From Lactarius indigo (Eukaryota > Basidiomycota > Agaricomycetes > Russulales > Russulaceae): a DNA stretch of 64,000 nucleotides. Position 1 is the stretch's first letter, and every line of letters starts with the position of its first letter. The stretch covers positions 124,001-188,000 of the forward strand of contig JAFKAC010000077.1 in NCBI GenBank assembly GCA_025766275.1, written 5' to 3'. Under the pieces are notes generated by a model. It saw only the letters and a list, made by a program, of their open reading frames with translations. It ran no database searches and was not told the DNA's origin. A program made the translations under genes and the position numbers. Shown piece by piece: positions 43,339 through 56,086 of the stretch.

Positions 43339-45956
43339 CTATGTAGGAACAAGGAGCGCGCTCCGGAGCTTCTCTTCGATTACGCGACTGCGGGCGCGCA
43401 ACGCACGGCGGTGCGCCTTGTGGTTTTCAGCATCGACATCTGGACCTTGCTTGCGCGCGTGATGGATATTCAGGTCAGCGGCGGTAAAGTGTTCTGTGCG
43501 CGCCGCGACAGCCTGTTTCCGGGGGGACGCAAGCATAGATGTGGGTGCGCCGTCGACATGTGCCGGGACGGTTGGCAGCCTTTCGAGCTTGCGACGCTTC
43601 GTAGTTGGGTTCGATGCGTGCGAATGGATTACGGGAGGGGGCGACTGGGACTGGGACTGGGATTGGGAGAGAGATTGGGACCGAGGGTGCTGGCGCTTTG
43701 TCTGGGTGAGAGGGATATTCTTCAGATTCACCAGTGGTGGATCGCCTCTGCCGAAAGGGTGGGCATGTGGGTGCGACGAGGTGAGTGATGGAGGGGAGGT
43801 AGCATGTGCGACCAGACGAGGTGAGGACGAATGCCTTGGCTCGGAATCCGCAAAACGCACCGCGCGCGCGTCTCCGGCGTCCTTATCGGTTGATTCTTGA
43901 GAGGAAGAGAGATCCGGATGGGTCACGTTCCGGGAATTACCGCGTGCGATCGTATGTTGGGATCCACGCTCCCAGACCGGCGGCGTGGGCACGCGCGAAA
44001 CGGGAACTGTCGCGGGCCCTTCCTCCTCCTCCTGGGACTGACTGCTCCCTGGGAGCCCGAATAGCAACCTCGCGGTCCTAGCATGGGCGTCCGAGTCCCC
44101 GCTCTCGGTCTCCTGATCGCTCTCGCCTGCACTACTGCTTTGGCCGCCGCGACAGGCCTGGATACGCTGCTTATCGCGTATACGCTGCAACATGCTCACG
44201 GCGCGTTCCGCACCATCGTTGTCGTCACGGGGTAGAGGCGCAAGCCCCAGCATGCGGCGGACGGCATGACGCGTTGTTCCGGTTAGGAACTGTTCCACGA
44301 CAGCCAGCTTTTCCGCCCCGCGTCCCAAGTCCGCCCATGCATGCGCAGTGCACTCTGCGTCGTTTCCGACCAGGTTTTGCAGTGCCGAGTCTCCGCCGCC
44401 CTCTCTTATTTCCAAATCATCGTCGGCTAGCGCTTCAGCGAAGGCGGACGCGGAGGGAAGTTGGGAATTTGAAAGGCAGCCCGCGAAGATATTGGGGATG
44501 CAGAGCGCATCGAGGCCATGGAGGGATGGATCTAGCGTATTGGGCACGACGCGGGTGGGGCGGAAGAGAGAGACGAATGCACGGAGCTCGTTAAGAGGCG
44601 AGTGACGCGAAAGCGGCACCAGCTGGGAAGCAACGTGAGAAAGAGAAACGACGTGTGATCAAAGGACAGGGGGGCGAACCAGGACCGTGACGGGCTGCGC
44701 CGCACGCAGCTTGCTTTCAGTCAGGAGACGGTATTGCTCCCATTTAACTTTGCCAATGGTCACCGGATTGATGTACACGACATCGTCTGCGCTGGCATGT
44801 GAGCACCGATTGAAGCGCTCACACGCATGGAAGCGTGTTTTGGACGCGTCAAGAGTGATCAATGAGCGCAAAAAAGGGTCGGCGAGGTGGGAGTAGACAG
44901 AATGTTTGTAGCGATCAACGTGAATCTGTGCAGTAGTCAGTCGGGGTGCCAAAACACCAGCGAGAAGGGAATACCCGGCTTTGGAAGTGATGAGCTATGG
45001 CACGGAGGATGTCTTCATAGCCCCACGTCCAAGAGTTGATGAAGAAAGACGTTTCTGGGGGGAACAAAGCCATCAAGGAAACCAAGCCGAAAGTCGCATC
45101 GCTCTAAAGGTATGGCACCGCATCAGAATCACACATAAATGCGAGGAAAAAAGTATGATGTACCTTTGTTGGCACGTCCGTCGTCGATAGCAAGCATGCA
45201 TTGTCGAGATAGATCGCATCAAGCGTCTTAAATAGGGGATCTCCTTCGTACTTGCTGCCGCGCTGTCCAACCACGGCACTTCCGGGCGTTTCTGGTGGAG
45301 CAAGATACGGTTGTAGAAAGGGATTGCGACGTATGTCATCGAGAAACCAGGGCTCAGCACGAAAGTCTCCGGTATGGAGAACAGCGCCTTGAGAGCCTTC
45401 CACGAGAAACCTGATAAAAACGAATCAAAACACGCACATCTCACACATAGCCACGGGGAGTACATGACAGCGCCAGGACAGTGATTGGCATCGAAAAGAG
45501 TGAGAGTGACGGTCTGCTTATCGGACAGCTCAATTTTGGTAGGGGTGTTGAGGGGGAGAGTTCTCTGCGGTGTATAGTTGGCGAGGAGCTTTATGCGCGA
45601 TTGTAGAGTTGACACACCAACAAGTCCCTGCTTCCAGAATAGTCGAATCTTCCGTCCCTCAACAGCGGCGGCACCCTCAGATGGCCAAACGTTCTCGAAA
45701 GTCGTGCCTCATCGCGAAGTTCCAAATCCTTCAACGCGCGCTCATTATACACCTCATGCCTGAGCAACATCTCTTTCGCGTCTGCGGAGCATATTATTGT
45801 TGACGCGAACGACTTGGCTGATAACCCAAGGATGTGGTCGGAATGGGTGTGCGAGAGAAGGTGCAGCGCAGCTGTAGATCCAGGTGCGGGACCAAACTCG
45901 TCAACTCTGATTGGGAAAGGCGGGATGAATCCGTGAAACGGTGTTCCTGTCGGCAT
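43339..45956 (-). CDS. SNM1/Artemis-like DNA repair nuclease (metallo-beta-lactamase, beta-CASP)
   Basis: Start at 45956 (MPTGTPFHGFIPPF). The metallo-beta-lactamase HxHxDH motif is in LLSHTHSDHI; DANHCPGAVM near 45490 and HTGDFRAEPWFL near 45365 are SNM1-family signatures, and LDAIYLDNACL follows. Later exons carry the beta-CASP part (HACERFNRCSHASADDVVYINP, then VPLSRHSPLNELRAFVSLFRPTRVVPNTL). The last exon (44619-43339) adds a roughly 380-residue Ser/Pro/Gln-rich tail with a SQ run (QSLSQSQSQSQS) that could be an ATM/ATR-type phosphorylation cluster. It should act on DNA ends or crosslinks in the nucleus. The arrangement of a nuclease core plus long tail resembles Artemis more than yeast Pso2, which has an N-terminal extension. 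Exact intron borders not resolved. Confidence 0.85.
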
Positions 45957-46168
45957 GAGGTCTTTCTACTGAGCATGCTACCGAGAGTGATCGTTTAGAG
46001 CAACTTGAACGCGTCAACGCGACAGTCCGCGTGACTCGTGTCAGGGCATTTCCCTGCGGTCCGATCCTCCGCAGCCAGAACCCCCACATCAACAGTCTGT
46101 GACGAGGGCATTACGAGTCTGTACACTACTCTACAACTGATATTGAATACAATACATCGAAGAAATCA

Positions 46169-48260
46169 CTAATGCTCCGTCTCCTCCCACGTCCGCCCAA
46201 CTGTCTTGACGAGGTCTTCGGCAGTAACAGCTTTTCCGCTTGTGAAGTAACCCGCAGCGATTTTGGCGTCGATTTCAACCCGCGAGTCCATAGGAATGAG
46301 GTATTCTGGGTATCCGCGCATCAGAAATTAAAAGCCGAGCTAAACGCAATGACAAGACGACGAACCAGGAATGTCGTAGCGCTTAAGGATGGGGATGCCC
46401 GACTGCACGATCGCATCGTATTTCCTATCCAGAACGCACATATCAGCGTCCAACACGTAAAAGTCAAGCACGGATAGAGATCGCCGCACATGTCGCTCAT
46501 CGAAACCATGTTGTCGATCTTCTTGATGCCCAACCAGTGCAAGACGTCCGGCATGAGCGCTTGGAAGCGCATGTCTTTCACGCCCGCAACCAGTTCCGTT
46601 GCACGGAAGTACTTGTCCGCCGAGTCGCCGCCGCGCTTGCGGAGGTTGTAGACCAGATATTTGGTCACTTCACCGAGTGCGCGGCCTTCTTTACGGAAGT
46701 AAACGACGACGCCGACTCCGCCACGCTGGGCCGTACGGATGCATTCCTCGATAGCGAAGACGAGATACGGCTTGCACGTACAAATGTCGGAGCCAAACAC
46801 GTCCGATCCGTTGCCTGCGCGATGCGGTGTGAAAAAGGGGAACTCCGGTCACCAAATTAGTGCTTACATTCGTCGTGCACGCGCAGGGTAAGCTCCTTGC
46901 TTTCATCTGAGAGATACGAAGGTGGTCCGACTATAGGGTATACATGTCACTCCCAGTTGATAAGATCAGGTACCAAGAACATGACGTACAAATGTAGACG
47001 GTCATACCCCCAATGGGCGGTAGGAAAACTTTGATGTCTGGTCGTGTGACCAATTCTGGATACATACCGCCGGTTTCCTCAAAGAGAGCTCTGCGGAGCA
47101 AACTTTCTGAACTGCGCCGGTTGTCAGCACTACGTGTCACAAACGTAAACGGAATACTCACATCTTGAACCGCTCTGCCACGCCGGGTAGGTACCAAACG
47201 GGTTCCACGGCAGCCTTGCTCACGTTAATCTCCACACCAGGATTCGCCGTGCTCGTTGTTCCATCCGCGTTTAACAACGGCGCGCTTTCCAGCACGATCT
47301 TCCCATCCACGACGATAGCGCCGCCGCGGGACGACTCGTCGATCTCGCTCAGCTTGATGTGGGCCTTGGTGATCGCAATACTGGGCCGGATGTCCAACCC
47401 AGCAGCCGACTCTGCGCGAAACACCTGTGTCGTGAGGTGGCCCCATGGGTCAAAAGAGACGATTTTGCTAGCGTCAAACCAGGCGGGATTCGGAGGGATG
47501 GCTACCGGCGGCTCTGTTCGCGCGTAATCCGGCTTATGTGTGGGGATCAGCGTGCCCATCGCCACAGCAAGGGCCCGGTAGATCGAATAAGAGCCCGAGT
47601 GGGCGCCAATGGCATTGCGTTGCTTGATGGACGAAGCGAGACGCGAGGGAATCACGGGACCACGTTCGGTCGGGTTCGCTGCGCCCCATTTGAGCGGAAC
47701 TGGTTTAACGCCGTGCTGGTCGGGGTATGCTACGATGCTTGGTTAGCGATGTTTGATGCCAATTTAGCAATTTACATAAAGTCCGAGACTGCAAACGGAA
47801 TGGAAGCCTAACAGGCCGGATCCACTGAGCACGTGCACGTAGAACCGAGAGCCAAGAGGTCACAAAGAGGAGAAAGTGAAACCCCGAGCACTTACTCGTC
47901 AGTAAGACACGACCGGGGTACAAGACCTTTTCGCGTTCCTTCTCTGCTGAAATCCTATCAACGCTTTTCTCTCCGACAGAAGTTGCTGTCGCCTGGGTAG
48001 GACCCGAAGGTGGGGTGGATGGCGCCCCATCGAGGCTCAACGAAGATGTAGCGGTTGGACTGGGGAGCTCGTGGCTGCTTGCAGGCCATGTACCAGGCGA
48101 GACCGGGTTAGTTAGGGTGTCGATCTGGGGCTACGATGTCAGCAACCAAAGGTGCACGATTAGTTGGCCTGACCTTTGATTGTAAAACTTGCTGCGAGAG
48201 TTGCAGGGACTCCAGCTGCGAAAGAATCTGAGCGAGAACCGCGCTATCGACTGATGACAT
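46169..48260 (-). CDS. URC1: URC1-type GTP cyclohydrolase II homologue (uracil catabolism)
   Basis: Start at 48260 (MSSVDSAVLAQILSQLESLQLSQQVLQSK), then IDTLTNPVSPG, YPDQHGVKPVPLKWG, and NAIGAHSGSYSIYRALAVA. The GTP cyclohydrolase II part has the zinc ligands spread as HDEC then SDVFGSDICTCKPYL, and the arginine-rich VYFRKEGRALGE. The C-terminus KYDAIVQSGIPILKRYDIP, EYLIPMDSRVEIDAKI ends at 46169. This is the layout of fungal Urc1, required to use uracil as nitrogen source, rather than riboflavin-pathway RIB1, which lacks the N-terminal domain. The exact reaction of Urc1 is not settled. About eight introns; the last two are needed to restore MSDMKYDAIV and PEYLIP. Confidence 0.85.
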
Positions 48261-48363
48261 GTTGTGATGGTGGTCGCGGACCAAGTGGAGGGTGGACAAC
48301 ACATCGTTAAATACTAAATTCCGAAATCTTATCATCTTATCATTAAGCTATACAGTACAGTTT

Positions 48364-51300
48364 CTATGTCGAGTCAGCGTCTATATCCATCACAACCCGT
48401 TGGTCTAGGTATTCTACCGCTTTCTTTGCTGCAGCTGCTGTCATTTCCCCTTCGGTCACCGCCGCACCTGATTCCTTGGCGGGGTACTCGACCTTCCCGG
48501 CCTCGCAACCGTCCACATACACACAACAGACCTTCGTCCCCTCTTCCTCGTAAATCTGGTACTCCACTTCGAGGCGATGCTGCACCGATAAGAACGCGAG
48601 CCAGTGCACCGGCGCCTCTAAGATCTTGAGTGCCTCCGTAGCTGCCCCCTTCATCATCTCCTCTTCGCTGCTCTCGCGCGACTGCACTGTAGCAATGAGG
48701 GTGCCGTCAACGATCGCGGCGCATACCGGGACGCCCTCCACCACATTCACGGAGTATTCTATGCTCCGATTGCGTTTCGCCAGCCAGATCCGCAGCAACG
48801 AAACGGGGTCTTCCAAAAGCGCGATGGCTTTCTCCGCTGCGGCGAAGCGAGCGGTCTCCTGACTGATACGCCCGCGCCATTCATCCTCGACCTTGGCAAC
48901 CTCAAAGTCTCCCCAGAAGACCGAACATCTGACCGTCTTCCCGTCGTTCTCGGGCTTACCGCATTTGACAGGCTCGTGGCGCCGGCTTGCCCAGAGATAC
49001 AAGCGTGAGACGGGATGCTGCACGTCCATATCGCACTCGACGATACGTTCCAGGACTTCCCAGTGGCCCAGCCGTCGGAGCACCTCCCTGGTGACGTCGA
49101 GGTCCCCCCGCGAGTCCAGGTAGACCGCCCCCAGCAAGCTTTCAAGTATGTCGCTCAGGAATTTGGGCGCTTGCAATGACGTCAATGCCGACCACGGGAA
49201 TGCCTTGCCTTCCGCAAGCGCTGCTTCGATCTCATCCTTGCCGCCCGGCCGGTCCCATCTCGCGAACGTGGCCCGCTGCTCGTCCATAACCTGTACGCTT
49301 GAGTGTAACATACACTTCCAGAGGTAAGCTGGCTGCGTATCGTCGTTTACGGTCACTCCATCGTGCTGGGACCACGTCGGCATGGCCGCAGGTTGCATGG
49401 TGGATGCACGCAGGCATAGCATCGCGAGGAAGTGAGCGTTCACCACGGTCGTCTTGATCATGTGTATCTGGCCAGGGCTGTACTCCTTCCCTGGCGCGTG
49501 GTAGAGGTAGTCCGTCACGAGCATGTCCAGCACCGCGTCTCCCAGAAACTCCATGCGCTCATAGGAAATCGTTTCGAGGTCGCTCTGGTAGCTCGCGTGC
49601 GCGAGAGCCTCCACGGCAATTGCCTTTCGGCGGAACGTGTAACCGAGGATGCTCTCCACGATAGTGATCTGCACCGGATAGCGGTCGAAATCAGCGACGC
49701 GCGCATACATGGCGTCGATACAGTCGGGAAGCGCGTTCCACGACAAACCAAGGCCGAAGACCTTCATGCACTCGGTCCCAAGCGCAAATCCCCCATGCAC
49801 ATACGCAGCGCCAATGAGCGCCTCGACGACATCGGCCAAGACTTTCGTCGACAGGTTCCGTGCAGCGCTGGCTTTTCTCTCCTCCTTCGCCGTCATCAAC
49901 ACCATCTCCGGCGCCGGCGACGACGTTTCTTCGAACAGGAACCCAACCGGGTCGGATGTGAGCCGTGGCCGCCACCGCTTCGGCACGAGTCGATCCCGGA
50001 TGATCCACCTGAACAGCTTCCGTTTGACGGCCATCTTGGAAAGGTTGGCGTTTGACACCGCATGGTCCTTGCGCCTCGCGAGGTATCCCTCATGCCAAAG
50101 CGGGTGTGCGGAGAGGAGCTGGATGGATACTGTGTACTTAAGGACGGTATCGCCGAGCGTCTCGAGGCGCTGGTAGTGGCTGTGCTCCTGTGCTGCCGGC
50201 GTGGTACTTGCTTCCATGAGAAGATGCAGTGGTATATCGGCCAGTGGTGTGTCCGCGAAGAGATTATCTCGCATGGATGAGGTCGTGCTGGCCATCTGCA
50301 AGTACCTGATGATCGACGGAGCCCACAGCGCGTATTGCACCTCGTGCGATGAGATGAGCGCGACAAGGGAGAATTCCTTCAGAAGCAAAACTGGCTGCTG
50401 GCTCGCCGCGTCCAAGCCCTTCGAATCGACCGGCATGGGTGTGAGGAAGTTACGCTTGGAGAACGGACGAGCTTCGAGTAGCGGATAAGTGACGTTGAAC
50501 GCAGTGAAACCGTCGTCGTCTTTGGCGCGCACATACCGCTTCACGATGCTGTCTCTTTCATCTGCGGTCACAGGATCGTTCTTCCAGCGTATGAATTGAA
50601 ACGGTTTTCCGCCAAACCCTGACCCAGTCACGACCATAAAGTCGCTCACGTGATCATAGTGCTGGTCCCACCACGACAACGGTGCGAAGAGCGTCCGTCC
50701 GCCAGCGTCCGAAAATCCGGGATCCGAGAGCAAGGCCGCCCTTCGTTCATCCCAAACCGTCAGAGACTCGTCCACGGGAAGAAAGAGGTGGACAAAGTCC
50801 ATCTGGCCCCACTTCATGCGGCTGCTATACAGCGGCCAGAAGAACCGACGTGTGAAAACCCTAGCGCGCGCCAGGATGCCGTCGTCGTCATCATCGGCAG
50901 CAACGAACGTGCTCTCTGTCCTGATGCGCATTTTAAACGGAGGCTGTTCGCGCGTGTGGATCACGGGGAGCTCGTCGTCCCGGAACAATGGGAGCGCGGT
51001 CTGCGTGAGCAGCCGCAAGGGCGGCAGTCCGTCCACCTCGAGTATCGTCGACCACCACAGCCGCTCGCCTGCGATTTCAGAAACGCGCCAGGGGTCCAGC
51101 TGACTTGACACCTGCGCCGTGCCGTCCCGCTGCTCGACTTCCTTGAGCAGAGCCCGCACCTCGCCCTCCATCTCGGGCTCCAGGACGCTCGTAAGCGGGA
51201 GAAGGTGGTCATTGAGCAGGCCGTTCTCGTAAAGCGCGCGGTAAGCCTGGAACGCGACGTGGCGTCTCGCCTTGAGCTTCGTAGTATGAATTTGGGGAGT

Positions 51301-53482
51301 TGAAAATACGCGGAAACGGGGATCGACGAGCTTCGGGAGGGTCAAAGTGCAGCCATATGGACCCTTGTATGGCTCGCGCGGTCCTGCGTCTGCATGCCAT
51401 TCGAAGGGGTAATCGGGGGGGTCGATATCGAAAAGGGCAGAATGGTGGCCTTGCCCTGGGTAAGGAAGAATGGAGCAGAAATGAACGATATGTTCTATTG
51501 CCGAGTTTCCCGTCAGGACTGCGCTGTTTTTTTTTTTATGTCAGCTCACATGTGGAAAGAACGATAAGTGGGAGGGATCACACACCCTGTCGCTTCGACG
51601 GTGAATCGCAAGTTATCGGCTTCGTCGTCACCCATCAAGTCCTCATCATCAGCCAGGAGCGCACGGAGCTCCTGGCTTGTGTTGTATAATTCGGTCATCC
51701 TTTGTTCGAGTGCCACCCATTTGCGCACGTCGTCCGCGAACGCGAGCGAGTCCGATAGCATGACGACAAACGAGCTACGTTCCTGGCGCGCGCGTCCACG
51801 GCTCTGCGTCCAGCTGACCATGTTAGCAGGTGGGTCCCACCGCACGACATTACAGCAGGCCTGGATGTCGAGGCCCTCCTCTGCGACGGCAGTCGCGATG
51901 ATGAGGTTGAGGTCGCCGATGCGAAACGCGTCGAGAGTCGCGCTCGCGGGTTGACGCAAGAGGCGGCGCGTAATGTCGAGGAAGGCGCGGCGGCGAGCGC
52001 TCCCAGACTCGCCGAGGAGGCTGCCGACGTTTAGGACGTGCGCAGTGCGGGGGTGCCGCGCGAGGACCGCAGTCAGCGCGAGGACCGCGTCACGCCGCGT
52101 GACGAAGACGAGCCCGCGGTATTCCATTTCGTGTTCATCCTCGAAGATGGCCTTCTCTTCGAGGAGTTTGTCGATGAGCTTGTCGACCTTGTCCGAGGTG
52201 CGCCGGATGACGTCTGCGGGGCCATCTTCTTCGCCCTCGGGCACGGGCACGATCTCAATGCGCGCGAGATTCTTGAGCAGGTAATCACGCTCGCTCTCGC
52301 TTGACGAGAAGGAGAACTCGGGAAACTGGTCGCCTGCGCGCATGGCCTGCTCGCACACCTGCTGGATGTACCAGTCCGCTGCCCATGCGCCGAGGTACGA
52401 ACATATCTCCTCCGCAGCGCGCTCAAAGTCGCGCAAGCCCTTGTGCGCGAACGTGTCGTGCTTGTCAATCGCCCTTGACAGGCGCTGGTCGATGCGGGTG
52501 CGGTCAGGACCAGGTTCGAGGCGCCGGAGCGCAGCGCGCCTGTCGATCACCCAGGGATCTTCTTCGATGTTGAGGGAGGCGACGACCTCCTTGAGCGATC
52601 TCAGGCTATTTGAGGGCGGCGGTCCGACTATAGGGTATGTGGGCTCGGCGTAGATGACATGCTTGAATTGGGGGCGATGCACGAAGCCCTGGAGCTCGGA
52701 GCGGAACCGGAGCGGAGCGCAGACAGTCGCGTCCAAGTTGCGCTCGATCTGCCTAACCACGAATACGAGCGATCTGTTCAGATCTCTCCAACCGTCTGCA
52801 ATAAATTTACTCACCGGAGAGACATCTCCGCATCTCCGCCAAAGATCGGACTCGCAGTGAGGCCGAGAATCATAGGGCGCACCTCCGCGTTGGCGCTTTC
52901 CGCGCCGCCACGGGGTGGAAGCGCAGCATAAAACTCGCGCATAACGAGGTTATAGGAGTGGCGATCCGCGGCGTGGTGCGCCTCGTCAAAGACGAGGAAG
53001 CCAATATCGCGGCCCAGGTGGATGTAGCCGTGTCGGAGCGCGTTGAGGAGGACATCCGGCGTGCTGACGATAATGCGGTATGAGTCAAGGACGCGGCGCC
53101 AAAGCGCGGGGTCCTTCCATTGGTCTGGCTCGTTTGCGCCCGAGATGAGCCCAACGGGGACGGGAACGTGACTCGCAATGACGGCCTGCTGCTGCTGTGC
53201 AAGCGCTACGGTCGGCACGAGGAACCACGATACCTAAGGGGGGGACAATGGCATGAGTAAAGCTGCGGTACGGCGACGAGACCAACGCGCCTTGCGCGAT
53301 TCGCGCTCTGCTTCAAGTTTCAAGCGCAGAACTGCGATGTGGGTCTTTCCTGCGCCTGTGTCGAGCGCGATGATAATGTTCCGCTTGAGACTCTCCTCGA
53401 GCATTTCCTGCTGATACCCTCGCGTCGCCAGGCCAGGGATTGGCACCTGTGCACTTGCCTGTGCAGTCGTGTTGTCTGTCAT
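48364..53482 (-). CDS. Dicer (RNase III-family RNA helicase), full length
   Basis: Exons 53482-53291, 53233-52815, 52752-51586 and 51523-48364 total 4938 nt, giving 1645 aa. Domains in order: DExD/H helicase with [10 protein letters not shown] (Walker A) and VFDEAHHA, helicase C with [13 protein letters not shown] and QSRGRARQ, a Dicer dimerisation domain ([20 protein letters not shown]), a PAZ-like middle, then RNase IIIa ([11 protein letters not shown]) and RNase IIIb ([14 protein letters not shown]) with the acidic residues present, and a C-terminal tail. It cuts double-stranded RNA into siRNAs. The first intron uses a GC donor (GCGCGT) and is short (57 bp). Exons 2-3 are linked by an intron at 52753-52814. 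It is directly upstream (same strand) of the URC1 gene, whose start lies 103 bp beyond the Dicer stop. Confidence 0.94.
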
Positions 53483-53863
53483 GGATGTAGGTACTTTTAC
53501 TTGAGTTATTCACTATCGAATGTTTGGGAAAAGTGTGAGGGGTTTTGTGGGTAATTCTCTGTGTCCCACACTGTAGCTTTTAACCGCGCAACTGTCCATG
53601 GTCGCTCGAGTCGTCCAGATGTGCATATCGCAGCGATCGCCTAATCAGGCCAAAGATCGCAATTCGATTCACAGCGTCAATTACGTAATCCACCAAATTC
53701 GGTAGCAGAATAAGGGATACTGAATCATCGCAGCCATCGATCAACAGATGTGGCCGCATCCGCAGCTTGTAGACGCTACCTTTAAACCACGACCTGACCC
53801 ATGAGGCATTTTAGAGGACTCCCATGCATGATTCACATACTGCGCCGCAGCGTTCTTCCCTGT
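53250..53863. repeat. Segmental duplication, copy with intact Dicer 5' end
   Basis: Corresponds to 63293-63832 (about 80% by eye with small indels). It joins Dicer exon 1 and promoter to the 3' end of an MFS gene at both places. Confidence 0.8.
53483..53863. promoter_or_regulatory. Dicer promoter / 3' flank of transporter copy 1
   Basis: 381 bp between Dicer's ATG and the stop of the neighbouring MFS gene; both are on the minus strand. The whole stretch is repeated, diverged, at 63520-63832. Contains ATTCACTATCGAATGTTTGG, which is also found at 57112 and 63533. Confidence 0.55.
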
Positions 53864-56086
53864 CTACAACGACGCCTTGCCGCGCGGCTCGAATGGTAAC
53901 ATCAGGGCAATGAAACCTGCTACGATGAACAGGGCGCCTGAGATGTAGATCGGTACAGAAGTCGTCAGGTTTGCATAAAGTGCGATGATAGGTGCCATGA
54001 TCCCAAATACGCGGTTGGCTGCTGCAACGAGCGCATTACCCGTCCCACGATCTTTGGTGGGAAACAGCTCTGGCGAGAGCGCGTACAGGACGCCATACAT
54101 GATGTTGCTCGTGAAGCTGTAACCACAGTTCCAACCGAGCAAGGCTGCGGAAGAGCGTGCTGTCGTCGAAGCGAACAGGAACACGCCTGTCAGGACTGCA
54201 TGTTGTTCGTCAGAACTGTATCAGGAAGTCGCGTCACGGGTTCACGAACCTGTAGAGATTGCGAGCGAGCCGCGTCTACCGAGAAATGGAAGCTCGACTG
54301 TCCATCCAGCGAGCAATGCGCCTGGAACGCCAATGACGCTCAGAATGACTTGCTAGTAGGGCGTAGAAAATGGTCAGTCAAACAGGGAGTCACAACCAAG
54401 AGAGCTTGGAACATACGTTACGATAGGTGATATACGTCGAGCCGTCTCCAAAGTCTGCCCCCCGAGTTGCCAGGCTATACCGATAATCAGAAATATAAAG
54501 AAGACGAGAAGGGAAGCACATACAAGTACGTCACGAAGCTGTTGTATCTGGTAGAGTATGACTACGAGTCAGAAGAGCCCGTTAAATAGAGAGAATAGAG
54601 TCCTCACAATGGGAACGCCAGACCAATGAGAGCTGAAGGAAGAGGGTTAGAGGACACGAAAGAGAAAGAAAGGCAACAGAGCGTACCCCAGACAATAATC
54701 AATAAACTGGTCGACCATGCCAACTTTCGCGTCTGGAACAACGGCGTCACGTGATCCCACCCGAATGATCTCAGTGTCCTGCGTGCCGCGCCTATTGCGG
54801 ATGCGTCCATTATTGGCGGTTGGGTCTTCTCAGGGTCCCCATTCCCAGAAGGGGAAACCCGCCCCTCGGCGTCGCGTAGCATTTCCAGCGTGAGGCTGCT
54901 AGATTTCCCATTGTAACGTGCCACCTTGTGCACAACCTCTACCGCCTCCGCGTCACGCCCACGGCCCATCAGGTATTTCGGGCTTTCGTAAAGATGGAAC
55001 ACAAAGAAGCGGAGCACGAAGAGAAGGAGCATGAGCCCGCCCATCGCGTAAAGGAAGTACCGCCAGCCCTGATTCTCGGAGCGCGGACATGGAGAAGGGG
55101 GGACGGTTGTCGGACAGGAAAAGTTGGCGAGCAGTGGCCACGCGACCTAGTCTCAACTGAGGAAAAGGAAAAGGAGGAAGGATATGAAGAGACAAACGAG
55201 ACTACCGAGAAGCTGCCCCAGAGCCCACCAAATGGACAGGACGGTCAACAGATATTGATGTGATGCGGGGATGAATTCTGAATAAGAGCCCCGTTAGTCT
55301 AGTTCATATTGGCGATGCAGGTGACAAACCCAAGAAGACAGCAGAATCCACAGGAAGATTACCGCCGACTCCAATACTCCACACAGCCGCAAGGGAACAT
55401 AACGTGATAGAGTCTGGTGACCCTCCAGCAGCAACCGCAAATATGCCGGTGATAAGAAGGGTCAGATTGAAGGACAGCCTTTGAGTAATGAAATAAGCGC
55501 TCGTTCGCTTCTAAATACATTTTATGAGAAAAAAAGCGTACTTGCGTCCCCAGACGTCCGACCCAATGCCCCAAAAGACGGCACCCACGAGCAATCCTAT
55601 GTTCTGCCCGAGCTTGAGGAAGGGGCCTTTGAAAACAAACTCGTTGGTGACAGACGTGAGAATGAGTCCGGTTACGATCTGCAAAGGCCGTTATGACGAC
55701 CAGACGGAAACAAAAAGTATGACTCACGGGCCAGAGATTATCGCTGTTCAAGCTCAAGTGTCACCGAAGAAATTTACTCGACGGTGGGAGACAAGAGGTA
55801 CGCACGAGAGCCAACCAAAACCGGCTACTATGAAAAGATACCACTTGAAGGACGAGATCGCCTGGGCATGGGGAAACGAGACACTGCAGCTAGGGTTGAG
55901 ACGCACCTGGTATTTTCCCATGCCAATCTCTTGGAGAGCGTCATTGAGGATCTTTGCCTTTGCGGCGTAAAGGGGATCGAGCAAGTCATGTTCAAAGACG
56001 TCCTCTGTGTCTGCTTGGATAGTTAATTCTGCAGTGACGCCGTCATCCTTGTGCTTTTCTGAGTTGCTTGCACGGTCGTTGGCCAT
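53864..56086 (-). CDS. MFS transporter copy 1, SVOP-like
   Basis: Start at 56086 (MANDRASNSEKHKDDG). Several short exons include a 16-nt-scale exon encoding SDNLWP (about 55740-55725). Membrane-span features: WYLFIVAGFGWL, GLLVGAVFWGIGSDVWGRK (MFS loop 2-3 motif), GGNLPVDSAVFL (SVOP/SV2-type), FFVFHLYESPKYLMGRGRD (motif after TM6), and a C-terminus ending FEPRGKASL at 53864. This layout, with a cytosolic N-tail of 60 residues holding DPLYAAKAKILNDALQEIGMGKYQW, is typical of a large fungal family of SVOP-like transporters of unknown substrate. The tail, ending in the last exon at 53864, has PELFPTKDRGTGNAL. Copy 2 lies 3.3 kb away. Confidence 0.88.

Noticed and set aside
43411..44605. Plus-strand frames of 85-134 aa over the nuclease tail, one with a DWDWDWE-like run
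   Set aside because: Complement of the Ser-Gln repeat of the minus-strand tail; no separate evidence.
48366..52931. Several long plus-strand frames across the Dicer gene
   Set aside because: Shadows of a conserved minus-strand gene with helicase and RNase III motifs.
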